DNA of 48,091 nt from Spirochaetota bacterium (GTDB taxonomy: Bacteria > Spirochaetota > B62-G9 > DRHN01): contig JAFGTF010000116.1 in the NCBI GenBank assembly GCA_016934265.1, positions 1 to 48,091 of the forward strand. Reading direction: 5' to 3'. Of this stretch, positions 7,667-16,647 are shown piece by piece. A program made the translations under genes and the position numbers. The notes beneath the pieces are model-generated. The model was not told where the DNA came from. It ran no database searches and was given only the letters and a program-made list of their open reading frames with translations. How positions within the stretch are numbered: the first letter of the stretch is position 1; every line of letters starts with the position of its first letter.

Positions 7667-8180
7667 GAGATGCTGCCTGCATTCTCCTCGCTGGTTCTGG
7701 AATACCATATTATGAGGAAAACCCAAACCCCAATTCCTACAAGCCGGGATGCCGGTCGGCGGTTTATCAATTCGTTCCTGACAAGTATCAGCAATCGTTG
7801 ACAGTTACATACTCGTTGATATTTTCGCAATTCTCTAAAAATCAACTCCTTAGGACTTGTGAGGGGATTGATTTTCAGATGTTCTTAATCCTCAATTCAA
7901 TTGTCAACGCCGGGTGATATATAACACGTTCCTATTAGGGGGCGGTGCCCACGTCAGATGAATACCGGAGTAAGGAACGAAAGAGGTTTTTTAAAAATTA
8001 AAAAATACGTAGATTGCTTCACTTCGTTCGCAATGACACGTAGGGGCTTCTACTTCTTTAAAAGTCATTGCGAGCGCAGACATCGAAGATGTCAGATGTC
8101 CGTTAGAGAAGCAAGCCGTCGAGGAATAGGGGTTGCCGGGGATCGTTCTTCCGCTGAAGGGTGTAGAGCATGGAAGCCGC
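7667..8180. other. Intergenic region with palindromic repeat
   Basis: This region of 514 bp separates the ttcA-like gene from the convergent macrodomain gene. Apart from the repeat at 8012-8116 nothing is recognised, and small open frames here have no ribosome sites or coding character. Confidence 0.5.
8012..8116. repeat. Dispersed palindromic repeat (CTTCGTTCGCAATGAC type)
   Basis: The left arm ATTGCTTCACTTCGTTCGCA (8014-8033) continues as ATGAC, and the right arm begins GTCATTGCGAGCGCAG at 8066 and ends GAAGCAA near 8115. The arms are complementary except for an insert that itself forms the hairpin GACATC-GAA-GATGTC. Translations of this repeat give CHCERSEAI, a well-known spurious peptide, and related repeats are found between genes in many unrelated bacteria. 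It is probably a miniature mobile repeat. Confidence 0.75.
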
Positions 8181-8726
8181 TCATACGGAACTTTGCAGCG
8201 CCGATGCATATTCACGTTCCGTTGTATCGTCAAAGCCACAGAACGTGATCTCGACGAACGCGTCCGGATGGGCTTTCACAAAATCGACGACCGCTGATAC
8301 CGCAACCGACGCCGCACGGGATACCGGATACCCGTAGACTCCGGTGCTGATCGAGGGGAACGCGACGGTTTTCAACCCGTGACGAGACGCCTGTTTCAGG
8401 CTGTTGGTATAGGCGTTTCGAAGTATCGCCGGTTCGTCCTTTTTGCCGCCGTGCCAGACGGGCCCTACGGTGTGTATGACGTGTTTCGACGGCATGTTTC
8501 CAGCCGTGGTGATGACCGCTTCTCCGGCTGGGAGCCGTCCGATCTCCGAAACGATTTTTTTACACTCCTGCAGGATCGAGGGACCGCCGGCACGGTGAAT
8601 CGCGCCGTCCACCCCTCCGCCGCCCATAAGCGAGGAGTTCGCCGCGTTCACTACCGCATCCACTCGAAGGGTGGTGATATCCGATACGACGGTCGAAAGC
8701 GTGGTAGTACCGATTTTCTTTTCCAT
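8181..8726 (-). CDS. Macrodomain protein (O-acetyl-ADP-ribose deacetylase-like)
   Basis: This 181-residue single-domain protein belongs to the macrodomain family, which binds ADP-ribose and in the YmdB/MacroD branch removes acetyl or ADP-ribosyl groups. The motifs are VDAVVNAANSSLMGGGGVDG (about 25-44), HVIHTVGPVW near 83, and SISTGVYGYP near 125, which together line the ADP-ribose pocket. The catalytic-loop Asn and the GGGGVDGAIH segment typical of active deacetylases are kept. ATG 8726 is preferred because GGGGAGG lies 9 bases upstream; the TTG three codons earlier abuts that site directly. No ADP-ribosyltransferase gene is nearby; the RES protein at 44989-46194 is far away and probably unrelated. 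Confidence 0.93.
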   Translation of the reverse strand: MEKKIGTTTLSTVVSDITTLRVDAVVNAANSSLMGGGGVDGAIHRAGGPSILQECKKIVSEIGRLPAGEAVITTAGNMPSKHVIHTVGPVWHGGKKDEPAILRNAYTNSLKQASRHGLKTVAFPSISTGVYGYPVSRAASVAVSAVVDFVKAHPDAFVEITFCGFDDTTEREYASALQSSV

Positions 8727-8831
8727 CCTCGGCAACCTCCCCGCGCACGTGCGGCTTCATCCGCAGAGGTCGGGACCTGTGATGACGCTGCATGAAAAAA
8801 CTACCGACACCATGCAGCCCGTAACGATATG

Positions 8832-9416
8832 TTATAAGGAAACGCCGGTATCGATTGCCTCGACGATCCGAACGTTGTAGTTGAGGAACTCGAGCCACCC
8901 GTATTTATTCGCCCTGTCCCGCGATATGACGAGGTACGGCATGTATTTCGGCTCCACCGGTTTTCTCAGAAGGGAAAACCTGCATTCGTACAGCAGTTTG
9001 TTGCCCTTGATGGTGTTGCATCGCCTGCAGGCGCAGACCTGATTCTCCCAGGAGTTGGGGTCTTCCGGCCGATGTTCAGGCGGGACGGAATTCCACTTCG
9101 AGAGGGGAATGATGTGGTCGACGGTGAGCTCGTCCATCCTGAACCGTTTACCGCAGTACTGGCAGCGCATATCGTCGCGGTATATGATGTTCAGGCGTGA
9201 ATAGGCGACCCTTTTCTTCGGGATCTTATGGAAATTGAACAGCATGATGACCCTTGGAAGCGGAAGCGTGAGGTACTGCGAGTGTATGTTCGTGCTCGTA
9301 TCGACCCGGATCGCCTCGGCTTTGTTGAGGACCTGCAGTACGATCGCCTCTTTCACATTGCAGATATCGATCGGTACCATACCTGAATTGAGTGTGAGAA
9401 CCGGCGAATTCAGCAT
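8832..9416 (-). CDS. HNH endonuclease-family protein
   Basis: This 194-residue protein has a central HNH nuclease fold. CQYCGKR (about residue 87) and CRRC (about residue 132) form a four-Cys zinc site. LTVDHIIPLSKW carries the first catalytic His, and the NQVCACRRCNTIKGNK stretch the later residues. The first 80 residues (VLNKAEAIRVDT...) are the extension seen in a widespread chromosomal HNH group that is not tied to phages. The function of that group is not established; DNA repair has been suggested. The ATG start has no strong ribosome site. It is transcribed in the same direction as the macrodomain gene, 105 bases away. Confidence 0.88.
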   Translation of the reverse strand: MLNSPVLTLNSGMVPIDICNVKEAIVLQVLNKAEAIRVDTSTNIHSQYLTLPLPRVIMLFNFHKIPKKRVAYSRLNIIYRDDMRCQYCGKRFRMDELTVDHIIPLSKWNSVPPEHRPEDPNSWENQVCACRRCNTIKGNKLLYECRFSLLRKPVEPKYMPYLVISRDRANKYGWLEFLNYNVRIVEAIDTGVSL

Positions 9417-9477
9417 ACTTAATATTACTATAACATCGGATGGAAAGGAAGAAGTTTCGGTTGTTCTTAAAAAGCGC

Positions 9478-10278
9478 TCAATAGGGCAGCTGGCCGCCGT
9501 TCAGGCCGATGCTCTGCCCGTTGATGAACCCGGAACGCTCGCTTGCGAGGAAAAGAGCGAGCCACGCGACATCTTCTACGGTACAGGATCTCTTCATCGG
9601 ATTTTTTTCCCTCCTTTTTTCCATGAGGGATTCGAGGGTGCCGACACCCTCCTTGTGAAGCGAAATGTCAAGAAGCGAGGGGTCGGTCCAGCTCTTCGCA
9701 CCGGTTTCTCCCTCCGGATACACGTCCGAGGGACAGATCGAGTTGGCTGTGATGTTATATGCGCCGACTTCCAGGGCGGTCGAGATGGCGAATCCCCTGT
9801 CGAAATATTTCGATGCGGAGTACAGAGGAAGTCCGGCCGAGGCCTTCAGACCGGAGGAGGAGTTGATGTATATGAGCCTTCCGAAGCCCGCCTCTTTCAT
9901 CAGCCCAACGGCATGTATCGTGGTATAGATATATCCCTTTATATTCACCCGCAGGACCCTTTCGATCTCCTCTTCCCGCAGGTTACAGACCCATCCCGCC
10001 GTATTGACGGCGGCACAGTTGACGAGGATATGAAGGGTGCCGTATTTCTCTTTGACCTCGGAAAAGAGCGATACGACGCCGGCCTTTTCGGAAACGTCGC
10101 ATACCTTGCAGGATGCATGGCGTTCGAACCCTTCGGCAGCCCTTTGCAGTCCGCGCTCGTCGATATCGACGAACACAGTTTCTACCTTTTCGGTGCAGAA
10201 GGCACGTGCAACCGCGGCGCCGATTCCGCTGCCGGCACCCGTTACAAGAGCGATCCTTCCAGCCAGACCGAGGTCCAT
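9478..10278 (-). CDS. SDR-family NAD(P)-dependent oxidoreductase
   Basis: This 266-residue classical short-chain dehydrogenase has the nucleotide-binding TGAGSGIG at 13-20, and D38 in VDID suggests a preference for NAD(H). The active site shows the Ser group at 140-142, Y153 and K157 (YSASK). NCAAVN replaces the usual NNAG. The substrate cannot be told; the sequence resembles sugar/polyol or 3-oxoacyl reductases. The start ATG 10278 is supported by AGGAG 6 bases upstream. It stands alone, with the HNH gene 61 bases downstream in the same direction. Confidence 0.9.
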   Translation of the reverse strand: MDLGLAGRIALVTGAGSGIGAAVARAFCTEKVETVFVDIDERGLQRAAEGFERHASCKVCDVSEKAGVVSLFSEVKEKYGTLHILVNCAAVNTAGWVCNLREEEIERVLRVNIKGYIYTTIHAVGLMKEAGFGRLIYINSSSGLKASAGLPLYSASKYFDRGFAISTALEVGAYNITANSICPSDVYPEGETGAKSWTDPSLLDISLHKEGVGTLESLMEKRREKNPMKRSCTVEDVAWLALFLASERSGFINGQSIGLNGGQLPY

Positions 10279-10616
10279 GATCGTCTCCTTTTTTTCGATT
10301 TTGGAGGATACTACGAGATATATTTTTGTTCAGTCTATCAGAGGCACGACGGTATCGCCATTCTTTTTTTCCGACACGCGTTTCTTCCGGAAAAAGACCT
10401 TGGCGGGGATTTGTGGATAAGGTGTTGATAGTCGGTTATTTACTGTTATGTTATATATATGAGAATTATAAGGCGGCCTGTATACGGCAATGGATTTATA
10501 TGCAACCAAGACCTAAATAATTTCGTCCGTCCTGTCGAACATCTATAAGAGGGAACATAAATATAGCTCGTTTTTACTGACATAACCTGTTTTATCATGG
10601 AAGCGAGGTATTACAC
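10279..10616. other. Divergent intergenic region
   Basis: This region of 338 bp lies between the SDR gene (minus) and the PilZ gene (plus). A weak plus-strand promoter candidate is TTGATA with TATGTT 16 bases later, near 10425-10455. No riboswitch or repeat is recognised. Confidence 0.4.
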
Positions 10617-11675
10617 TTGCGGACCATCATCATTATCGCTGCAGTCGTCGTGATAATCGGTATAGTGGTATGGCGTTTCAGAGGTGGGAAAAATAAGTTT
10701 CCCTGGTACGAGTTCTTCTCGAGAGGCAGGAAGGAGGGGTTCTCTTACAAGGAGATACGCTTCCTGAAGCGGATTGCGGTCTCCAACAAGCTCACCAAAC
10801 CGCAGTCCATCTTCTGGTCGACCAGACAGCTCGACCGCTGCCTTCGTCCCGCGATACGGCAGATCAATGCTGATGAGAACATGAGCCCGGAAGCGAAGCA
10901 GGCGATGATCAACAAGCTGCTCGAGCTCAGGAAGAAGGCGGAGTTCAATCTTCCGAAATATCAGAAGCGTATTCGCGATACCAATGCGATGCTGCCGAGA
11001 CAGAAACTCATCATTCGGGAATCGACCTACGGAACGTTCGTAAGCTGGGTGGTCGAGGTGAACCGCCGTTATATCGTTATCACCCAGCCGTCCGGTCAGG
11101 CGGGGTGGCAGGCGCTGAAATGGACGGGAATGAAGATCAACATATACTTCTGGAGAATGGATGATGCGGGCTACTCTTTCGAGACAAAGGTTCAGCAGCA
11201 GATAAGCCATGAAGAATACCCGCTCATGTACCTGGAACACTCCAACAAGCTCAAGCGGGTCCAGAAGAGAGAGAGCGTGCGGGTGGATACGAACCTAAGG
11301 GCGAGCTTTTATCCCGTCGTCTATTCCACCGCGGACGGCGGCAACAAGCCCTTCATATCGAAGAAGAAGCACGTGGGAAAGATCATCGACCTCTCGGAAA
11401 CGGGATGTGCCATGATTGCGGGCAAGGGGATGAAGCTGAATGCGAGGATGAAGCTCGATTTCTTCATTACTGAACACAAGCGGATCGTCACGCTCGGCTC
11501 GGTAGTAAACGTCTCGGATACGAAGGACGAGCGGGTTAAGAAATACCATATCGTGTTCCTGAAGATAGGGCCCATTTCAAAGAACAACATACTGCTCTAC
11601 GTGTACAATATTTTCGGCGAGCGCGAGCAACGCGAAGAGAAGAAGAAGCAAGTTGTTACCCCTGTGAAGCAGTAA
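10617..11675 (+). CDS. Membrane-anchored PilZ-domain protein (YcgR/PlzA-like c-di-GMP receptor)
   Basis: This 352-residue protein has an N-terminal membrane segment (about residues 3-19) followed by a cytoplasmic part. Residues about 125-205 look like a PilZN/YcgR-type domain. The PilZ domain at about 212-330 carries the c-di-GMP binding motif R218-E-S-V-R222 and D258-L-S-E-T-G263 (DxSxxG), so it should bind the second messenger. In other bacteria such proteins slow or modify flagellar rotation, and spirochaetal PlzA proteins affect motility; a similar role is inferred. The start is TTG 10617, with GAGGT about 7 bases before. The tail is basic (EREQREEKKKQ). It is probably monocistronic or leads into the acyltransferase gene 118 bases downstream. 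Confidence 0.88.
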   Translation: MRTIIIIAAVVVIIGIVVWRFRGGKNKFPWYEFFSRGRKEGFSYKEIRFLKRIAVSNKLTKPQSIFWSTRQLDRCLRPAIRQINADENMSPEAKQAMINKLLELRKKAEFNLPKYQKRIRDTNAMLPRQKLIIRESTYGTFVSWVVEVNRRYIVITQPSGQAGWQALKWTGMKINIYFWRMDDAGYSFETKVQQQISHEEYPLMYLEHSNKLKRVQKRESVRVDTNLRASFYPVVYSTADGGNKPFISKKKHVGKIIDLSETGCAMIAGKGMKLNARMKLDFFITEHKRIVTLGSVVNVSDTKDERVKKYHIVFLKIGPISKNNILLYVYNIFGEREQREEKKKQVVTPVKQ

Positions 11676-11793
11676 CCCCAAAGAGCTTCCCCGGCGCGAG
11701 ACGTGTTTTCCCCCTCCGCCGGAATACCGACCTCCTTTCGATTTACGAATAGGTTGCATACACGACTGTTTAGGGATATTTTTTACTTGTAGG

Positions 11794-12690
11794 ATGTCAT
11801 TTGTAACGGACCGAAATCCCTGCGGACGGTGCCCGATGTTCCTCGTGAAATTCCTTTCCGTACTATTTGCCGTGATTCCCGATCCCGTCGTCATGCGGCT
11901 CGCTGGAATAATGCTGCCGATATTTCATCGGCTCGCGAAGAAGGGAAAATGGGGGTTTAGATATCCGTCCATAATACCGAAGGCTTTTCCGGGCATGGGT
12001 GAAGAATGGTACCGAAAAGTCGTGCGCGCAAACACCCTTCATCTGCTGAAGGTGGCAGGGGAACTCTTGAAGGCCCACTACAAGACGAGGCGGGGCGTTG
12101 ACAGGAAGTGCTATATAAAAGAAGGGGAACATCACTTCCGCGATTGTCTCGATTCGGGAGAAGGGTTCGTGCTTGTGACCTGCCACCTCGGCAACTGGGA
12201 GTACGCGGCGGAGTACCTGTCCTTAAACTACCGCAGGATCCACGCCCCGGTGTTCGTAGAGGAATCTTCCGGAAACAAGGCATTGAAATGGATGCGCGAG
12301 GGACGAAACGTTACGATACTCGAAACCGGGTACGACACGAGACGCTCGGCCCGTACCCTTCTTACGATGATCGACGTATTGAAAAAGGGTGGGATCGTGT
12401 TCCTCGTCGCTGACCAGGAGGCGCTCGCCGGGGAATACCGCGGTACGCTGTTCGGAAAAGAGCTGAGGGTCTTCGGCGGCCCCTTCATCCTCGGACAGAA
12501 GACGGGGGTTCGGATTCTTCCTCACTACAATTACCGGGAAAAAGATGGAAGGCTCGCGCTCTGTTTCGAGCCTTCCATCCGGCTAAACGGGAAGGATCCA
12601 GCACGCGATATAGGGAAGGTGATGGGTTTTTTCGAAAAGTGCATCGGCGCCCACCCGGAGCAGTATATATGGTCCCAGGACAGATGGTAA
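11794..12690 (+). CDS. LpxL/HtrB-type lysophospholipid acyltransferase
   Basis: This membrane-associated acyltransferase of about 298 residues belongs to the lipid A late-acyltransferase family, which moves acyl chains onto glycolipids. The HX4D/E-like active-site block is TCHLGNWEYAAEYL near residue 129, and VADQEA near 207 and the terminal QYIWSQDRW match the family. Many spirochaetes lack classical LPS, so the acceptor may be another glycolipid. The start is uncertain: ATG 11794 has no clear ribosome site, and ATG 11836 with GGACGG upstream would give a protein starting at the hydrophobic MFLVKFLSVLFAVIP. The next gene begins 18 bases later, so the two probably form an operon. Confidence 0.85.
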   Translation: MSFVTDRNPCGRCPMFLVKFLSVLFAVIPDPVVMRLAGIMLPIFHRLAKKGKWGFRYPSIIPKAFPGMGEEWYRKVVRANTLHLLKVAGELLKAHYKTRRGVDRKCYIKEGEHHFRDCLDSGEGFVLVTCHLGNWEYAAEYLSLNYRRIHAPVFVEESSGNKALKWMREGRNVTILETGYDTRRSARTLLTMIDVLKKGGIVFLVADQEALAGEYRGTLFGKELRVFGGPFILGQKTGVRILPHYNYREKDGRLALCFEPSIRLNGKDPARDIGKVMGFFEKCIGAHPEQYIWSQDRW

Positions 12691-12708
12691 CGGGGCGGGG
12701 AGGATGAA

Positions 12709-13422
12709 ATGAAGGCCGATCTGAAGGATAGAATCGCGCTCGTAACCGGGGCGAGCAGGGGAATCGGGCGGAGTATCAGCGCCGCTCTTGCATCGAGCGG
12801 CGTCAGGGTGATCCTCTCCTCGAGGTCGAAAGAGAGCCTGGAAGCGGTGGGGAAAGAGATAGGTGGCGCGACCGTCATCCCGGCCGACATTTCGAAAGAG
12901 AATGATATCGACTCTTTGTTCTCCTCGGTGCAGGAGACGTTCGGAAGGCTCGATATACTCGTCAATAATGCGGGGATCGGGTTTTTTGGAAGCCTCGTCG
13001 ACTTTTCCATCGAGGATTTCGATCGTCTTTTAGCGATCAACCTCAGGGGAACGTACCTCTGCTGCCAGCGGGCCATGCGTATGATGATACCCCAAAAAAA
13101 AGGACATATAATAAATATGTCGAGTGTGGCGGGATTCAAGGGGTACGAAAATCAGTCCGCGTATACGGCGAGCAAGCACGGTGTCATGGGCCTGACGAAG
13201 TCGCTTGCCGTAGAGGCACAGAAGCATGGAATCAGGGTCTCGGTAATCTGTCCGGGAGGTGTAAATACCGATCTCTGTAAGGCGGCGAGCCCACAACTAG
13301 AAGAATCGGTGCTTATCCCTCCGGAGGACATCGCCAAGACGGTGCTGTATCTCCTCTCACTCTCGGACCGATCGATGGTCGATGGGGTGTACATCAGGAG
13401 AAGTACGGGTTCTCCGTTTTAA
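12709..13422 (+). CDS. SDR-family oxidoreductase (FabG-like)
   Basis: This 237-residue short-chain dehydrogenase has TGASRGIG at 13-20, NNAG at 86-89, Ser138/139, and the YTASK active site (Y152, K156). Arg16 in the first motif and SSRSKES after strand 2 suggest NADP(H). It resembles 3-oxoacyl-ACP reductases, and its place directly behind a lipid acyltransferase (18 bases) fits lipid metabolism, but it is not proven to be FabG. GGGGAGG 6 bases before ATG 12709 supports the start. Confidence 0.9.
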   Translation: MKADLKDRIALVTGASRGIGRSISAALASSGVRVILSSRSKESLEAVGKEIGGATVIPADISKENDIDSLFSSVQETFGRLDILVNNAGIGFFGSLVDFSIEDFDRLLAINLRGTYLCCQRAMRMMIPQKKGHIINMSSVAGFKGYENQSAYTASKHGVMGLTKSLAVEAQKHGIRVSVICPGGVNTDLCKAASPQLEESVLIPPEDIAKTVLYLLSLSDRSMVDGVYIRRSTGSPF

Positions 13423-13564
13423 GGACGCTGCACAAGCGGCGGAATGGGGTTCGGTTCGGATTTAAAAGCGACATCTTTGGTTATGCAAGCAGGACCCTCC
13501 GTCAACGGCGCAGGGTGAGACCGGCGGGGACGTGGGGAATATTCTTAAAGAAGAGGTTTGCGTG

Positions 13565-14740
13565 ATGAAGAGCGCGGTTGTGTTCGGGGCCGGGAACATC
13601 GGCCGCGGTTTTATGGGACAGCTGTTCTGGGAGATCGGGTACGGAATCGTGTTTGTGGACGTCAATGAGCGGCTTGTGGGGATCCTCAATGAAAGGAAGG
13701 CCTACACTCTCCGTATCCTGGATGCGGAAACGAGGAAAGAAAAAGACGTCGTTATCGACGGGATACGCGCTTTTGATCCGAAGAACCGGAATGCGGTGGA
13801 GGAAGCCGTTTTATCCGCAGCGGTAATATGCACGGCCGTCGGGGTCGAGAACCTGCAGCCGGTTGCAGGTCTCCTCGCGGAAGGAGTAGAGGCGAGGCGC
13901 CGGGACGGCGCCCCTCCTGTCGACGTCTACCTATGCGAGAACAGCCTCCACGCATCCGAGATACTGAAAACAGCGGTCTTCGACCGTCTGAAGGCGGAAA
14001 CGAAGAGATGGGCCGAGGAGAATGTCGGCTTTATACAGACCGCGGTCATGCGGATCGTTCCTCAGACTTCGGAAAAGTCCTCTACGGACCCGCTTCTTGT
14101 GGTCTCGGACGCCTATCACCGGCTCCCGTTCGACAACAGGGCGAGGAGGGCACCACAACCCCCCATAGAGGGGCTTCGTCCCGTAGAGGACTTCAAAGCC
14201 GAGATGACGAAGAAACTGTACACCTACAATCTCGCACATGCCGCGCTCGGGTACCTCGGCGGACTGAAGGGGTACCGGTATATACACGAATCATTCGACG
14301 ACGGTGAGATAGTTTCCCGGGTGGAAGATGCGCTCTCCGAGAGCATGTCGGCGCTGATCGCGCGGTACCCGGAAAATTTCGAAGACGGTGAGGAGGAGTT
14401 CATCGTACGTGACATCAAGCTCCGTTTCAGCAATCCGCTTATTAAGGATACGGTTAAGAGAATAACGAGGGACCCTATAAGGAAGCTCGGACCCGATGAA
14501 CGCCTCATCGGGAGCGCGACGCTGTGCCTTTCTTGCGGTATCGAACCGGAGGGCATCTCGCTTGTATGCGCCGCCGCGCTTCTCTATGGAGATCCGGAAG
14601 ATCCGGCGGCGGCGAAGTTAAAAAGACTCCTGGAAGAAAAGGGTGTCGGAGAGACGCTTCGGGCCGTGTCGAAGCTCGATCCGGGCGGCTGGCTCGTCCG
14701 CAGGATCGAAACGCACTACCGCTTGCTGAAAGACGCGTAA
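13565..14740 (+). CDS. Mannitol-1-phosphate 5-dehydrogenase-family oxidoreductase
   Basis: This 391-residue protein of the mannitol dehydrogenase family oxidises mannitol 1-phosphate to fructose 6-phosphate with NAD in known members. The Rossmann motif is GAGNIGRGFMGQ at 8-19. The C-terminal catalytic block contains the conserved Lys and Asn-His of KLYTYNLAHAALGYLG, near residue 220. The length fits MtlD (about 380-390). ATG 13565 is chosen because AAGAGG lies 10 bases upstream and the product then begins right at the Rossmann strand. No PTS or mannitol transporter is nearby, so the physiological polyol is not certain. The promoter probably lies in the 140-bp gap upstream. Confidence 0.85.
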   Translation: MKSAVVFGAGNIGRGFMGQLFWEIGYGIVFVDVNERLVGILNERKAYTLRILDAETRKEKDVVIDGIRAFDPKNRNAVEEAVLSAAVICTAVGVENLQPVAGLLAEGVEARRRDGAPPVDVYLCENSLHASEILKTAVFDRLKAETKRWAEENVGFIQTAVMRIVPQTSEKSSTDPLLVVSDAYHRLPFDNRARRAPQPPIEGLRPVEDFKAEMTKKLYTYNLAHAALGYLGGLKGYRYIHESFDDGEIVSRVEDALSESMSALIARYPENFEDGEEEFIVRDIKLRFSNPLIKDTVKRITRDPIRKLGPDERLIGSATLCLSCGIEPEGISLVCAAALLYGDPEDPAAAKLKRLLEEKGVGETLRAVSKLDPGGWLVRRIETHYRLLKDA

Positions 14741-14958
14741 GCGGCCGGGCCCTGCGGTTTTTTCGGACCGGTTTTATCCGTAATGATACGGCCTGAAAGC
14801 CGCATACCCCAATCGTCTATGTGTACTATTGTCGATCTGTCGTTATTGAAGTGAAACGGGAACAGCGTACCGGATGATGTTTTACGGTTGATTTTTCCCG
14901 CGTATGGATCATACTTGATGGAAAAAGCCCGCAATGGTTCAGCCGCCGGAGGTTTCTT

Positions 14959-16461
14959 TTGCGACGTGTACCGACCGTCTGCCGTGTGCTTCTCTTCGCC
15001 GCAGCGCTCCCATGTTTTGTGACCGCCGGCGTATCGCGTACGGATAGAGACGATCTTCCCCCGCAGGCGCCTGAAGAAGAAACCGAAGATATGAAGCCCC
15101 AAAAAACCGTGATCGACGTCGCGGTAGCCCGGCCGTTTTACGAGTCCTGTTTCGAGCGGTTCGGGGAAGCGGCAGAAGCGCACGGAATAGGGTTGTCGAT
15201 AACGCGCCTCCCGTCGGACATCGGCTTAGAGGCGGCGAAGGCTTTAATCGAGAGAGGCAACGCCGACCTTTTTCTCATACCGGCAGAATGGCTTCCCGGG
15301 TTCGCGGAATCGGGATTCCTCTTGCCGCTCGACGGCCTTGAAGGTATTCAGGATGCCAAGCTCGGCGACATATTCCTTCCGATGCTCGATTTCTACTGTA
15401 AATACGACGGCAGGTTGTACGGGCTGCCGTTGGACGGGGATGTTCGTCTTTTCTACTACAGAAAGGACCTTTTGGAGGATTCTGCCGAAAAGTCTCTATT
15501 CGAGAGAGAGTACGGGTACGCGCTTTCGGTTCCGAAGAACGTCGAGCAGGCTGTCGATTTCTCACGGTTTTTCACACGAACACGGGGGAGCGTGCTGGCG
15601 GGAGAGGTGCTGTCACGCGATTTCTACGGTATAGGGATGGCGCTTGGGCCGGGGTGGTGCCACTATGAATGGCTCGACCGCTTTCTGTCATACGGGGGAG
15701 TGTACTTCGACGGCGCCCTGCGGCCGTTGATTGCGGACGCATGCGGCGTGAGAGCGCTCGAGGATCTCACGCGGCTTCTTCGGTACGCGCCGCAGGACGC
15801 CGTCTTATGGGGATACAAAGAGGCAAAGGAGGCGTTTGCCCAAGGACGTATCGCATCGCTCGTTCTGTGGTCGGATCTCTTCAAACTCGTATATGATGAG
15901 GAAGATCCGATCCCGCTGGGTATGGTCGGGGTCTCTCATATTCCGGGACGCTCGGTAAACGGCGGTAGCGACTTCAGGGCTCTGATGTCGGGGGGAGGCG
16001 TCATGACGATTGCCTCCCAGACGGAGAAACCGGATGCGTGCGTATGGGTCGCCGCCTCCATGAGCGCCGACTCAGGAGGGTTCGTGTTCGACCCGAGAAC
16101 GCGGTGCGACCCGTTCCGGTATTCGCATGCGGCCTGTTCACGCGAGCTCTCCAAAATGCTCTCCGATATCGTCGGCTCGGAGATATCCGAAAAAGACGCC
16201 GTGGAATATCTCGATGCGGTCGAAGCGAGCATGGAACATGGGGTGCCGGCGCTTACCATCGCCTCGTCTGATGACTATATCGATCTTCTCGACCTGTACG
16301 TGTACCGGGCGCTTACCGGAGAGATAAAACCGGCGGTTGCCCTGAAACGGGCGGCGGAAGGCTGGGATGAAATCTCAATGGGTGAAGGTCGTGAATTGAA
16401 AGAGAAGATGTGGGAAAGTACGTATGCGGTATGGGAAGAAATCCACGGAATGTTTCGTTGA
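14959..16461 (+). CDS. ABC transporter extracellular solute-binding protein (family 1)
   Basis: This 500-residue exported protein resembles sugar-type family 1 binding proteins. An N-terminal signal segment (CRVLLFAAALPCFVTAG) is followed by an acidic linker. The fold is suggested by NADLFLIPAEWLPGFAESGFLLPLDGL, DGRLYGLPLDGDVRLFYYRKDLL (the common family block) and GGVMTIASQ. It captures a solute in the periplasm for an ABC permease. No permease or ATPase gene is adjacent, so it is an orphan here. The start is TTG 14959, with GGAGGT 5 bases before. A Cys at about residue 19 is not in a good lipobox, so it is probably not a lipoprotein. Confidence 0.82.
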   Translation: MRRVPTVCRVLLFAAALPCFVTAGVSRTDRDDLPPQAPEEETEDMKPQKTVIDVAVARPFYESCFERFGEAAEAHGIGLSITRLPSDIGLEAAKALIERGNADLFLIPAEWLPGFAESGFLLPLDGLEGIQDAKLGDIFLPMLDFYCKYDGRLYGLPLDGDVRLFYYRKDLLEDSAEKSLFEREYGYALSVPKNVEQAVDFSRFFTRTRGSVLAGEVLSRDFYGIGMALGPGWCHYEWLDRFLSYGGVYFDGALRPLIADACGVRALEDLTRLLRYAPQDAVLWGYKEAKEAFAQGRIASLVLWSDLFKLVYDEEDPIPLGMVGVSHIPGRSVNGGSDFRALMSGGGVMTIASQTEKPDACVWVAASMSADSGGFVFDPRTRCDPFRYSHAACSRELSKMLSDIVGSEISEKDAVEYLDAVEASMEHGVPALTIASSDDYIDLLDLYVYRALTGEIKPAVALKRAAEGWDEISMGEGRELKEKMWESTYAVWEEIHGMFR

Positions 16462-16647
16462 CCGGCCGGTGCGATATGCCACGCCGAGCACGATTTTCTA
16501 CGTAACAGATCATAGAATAATTTGACAATAAAAATAAATATTATAAATTGATGGAAATAACCCGGATCGATAGGCTTCTTTAGGGGCGGTAGTCGGCATT
16601 CTATCCGGTCCAATCGTTCCTGAAAACCAAAGACAAGGCGTTGAATC

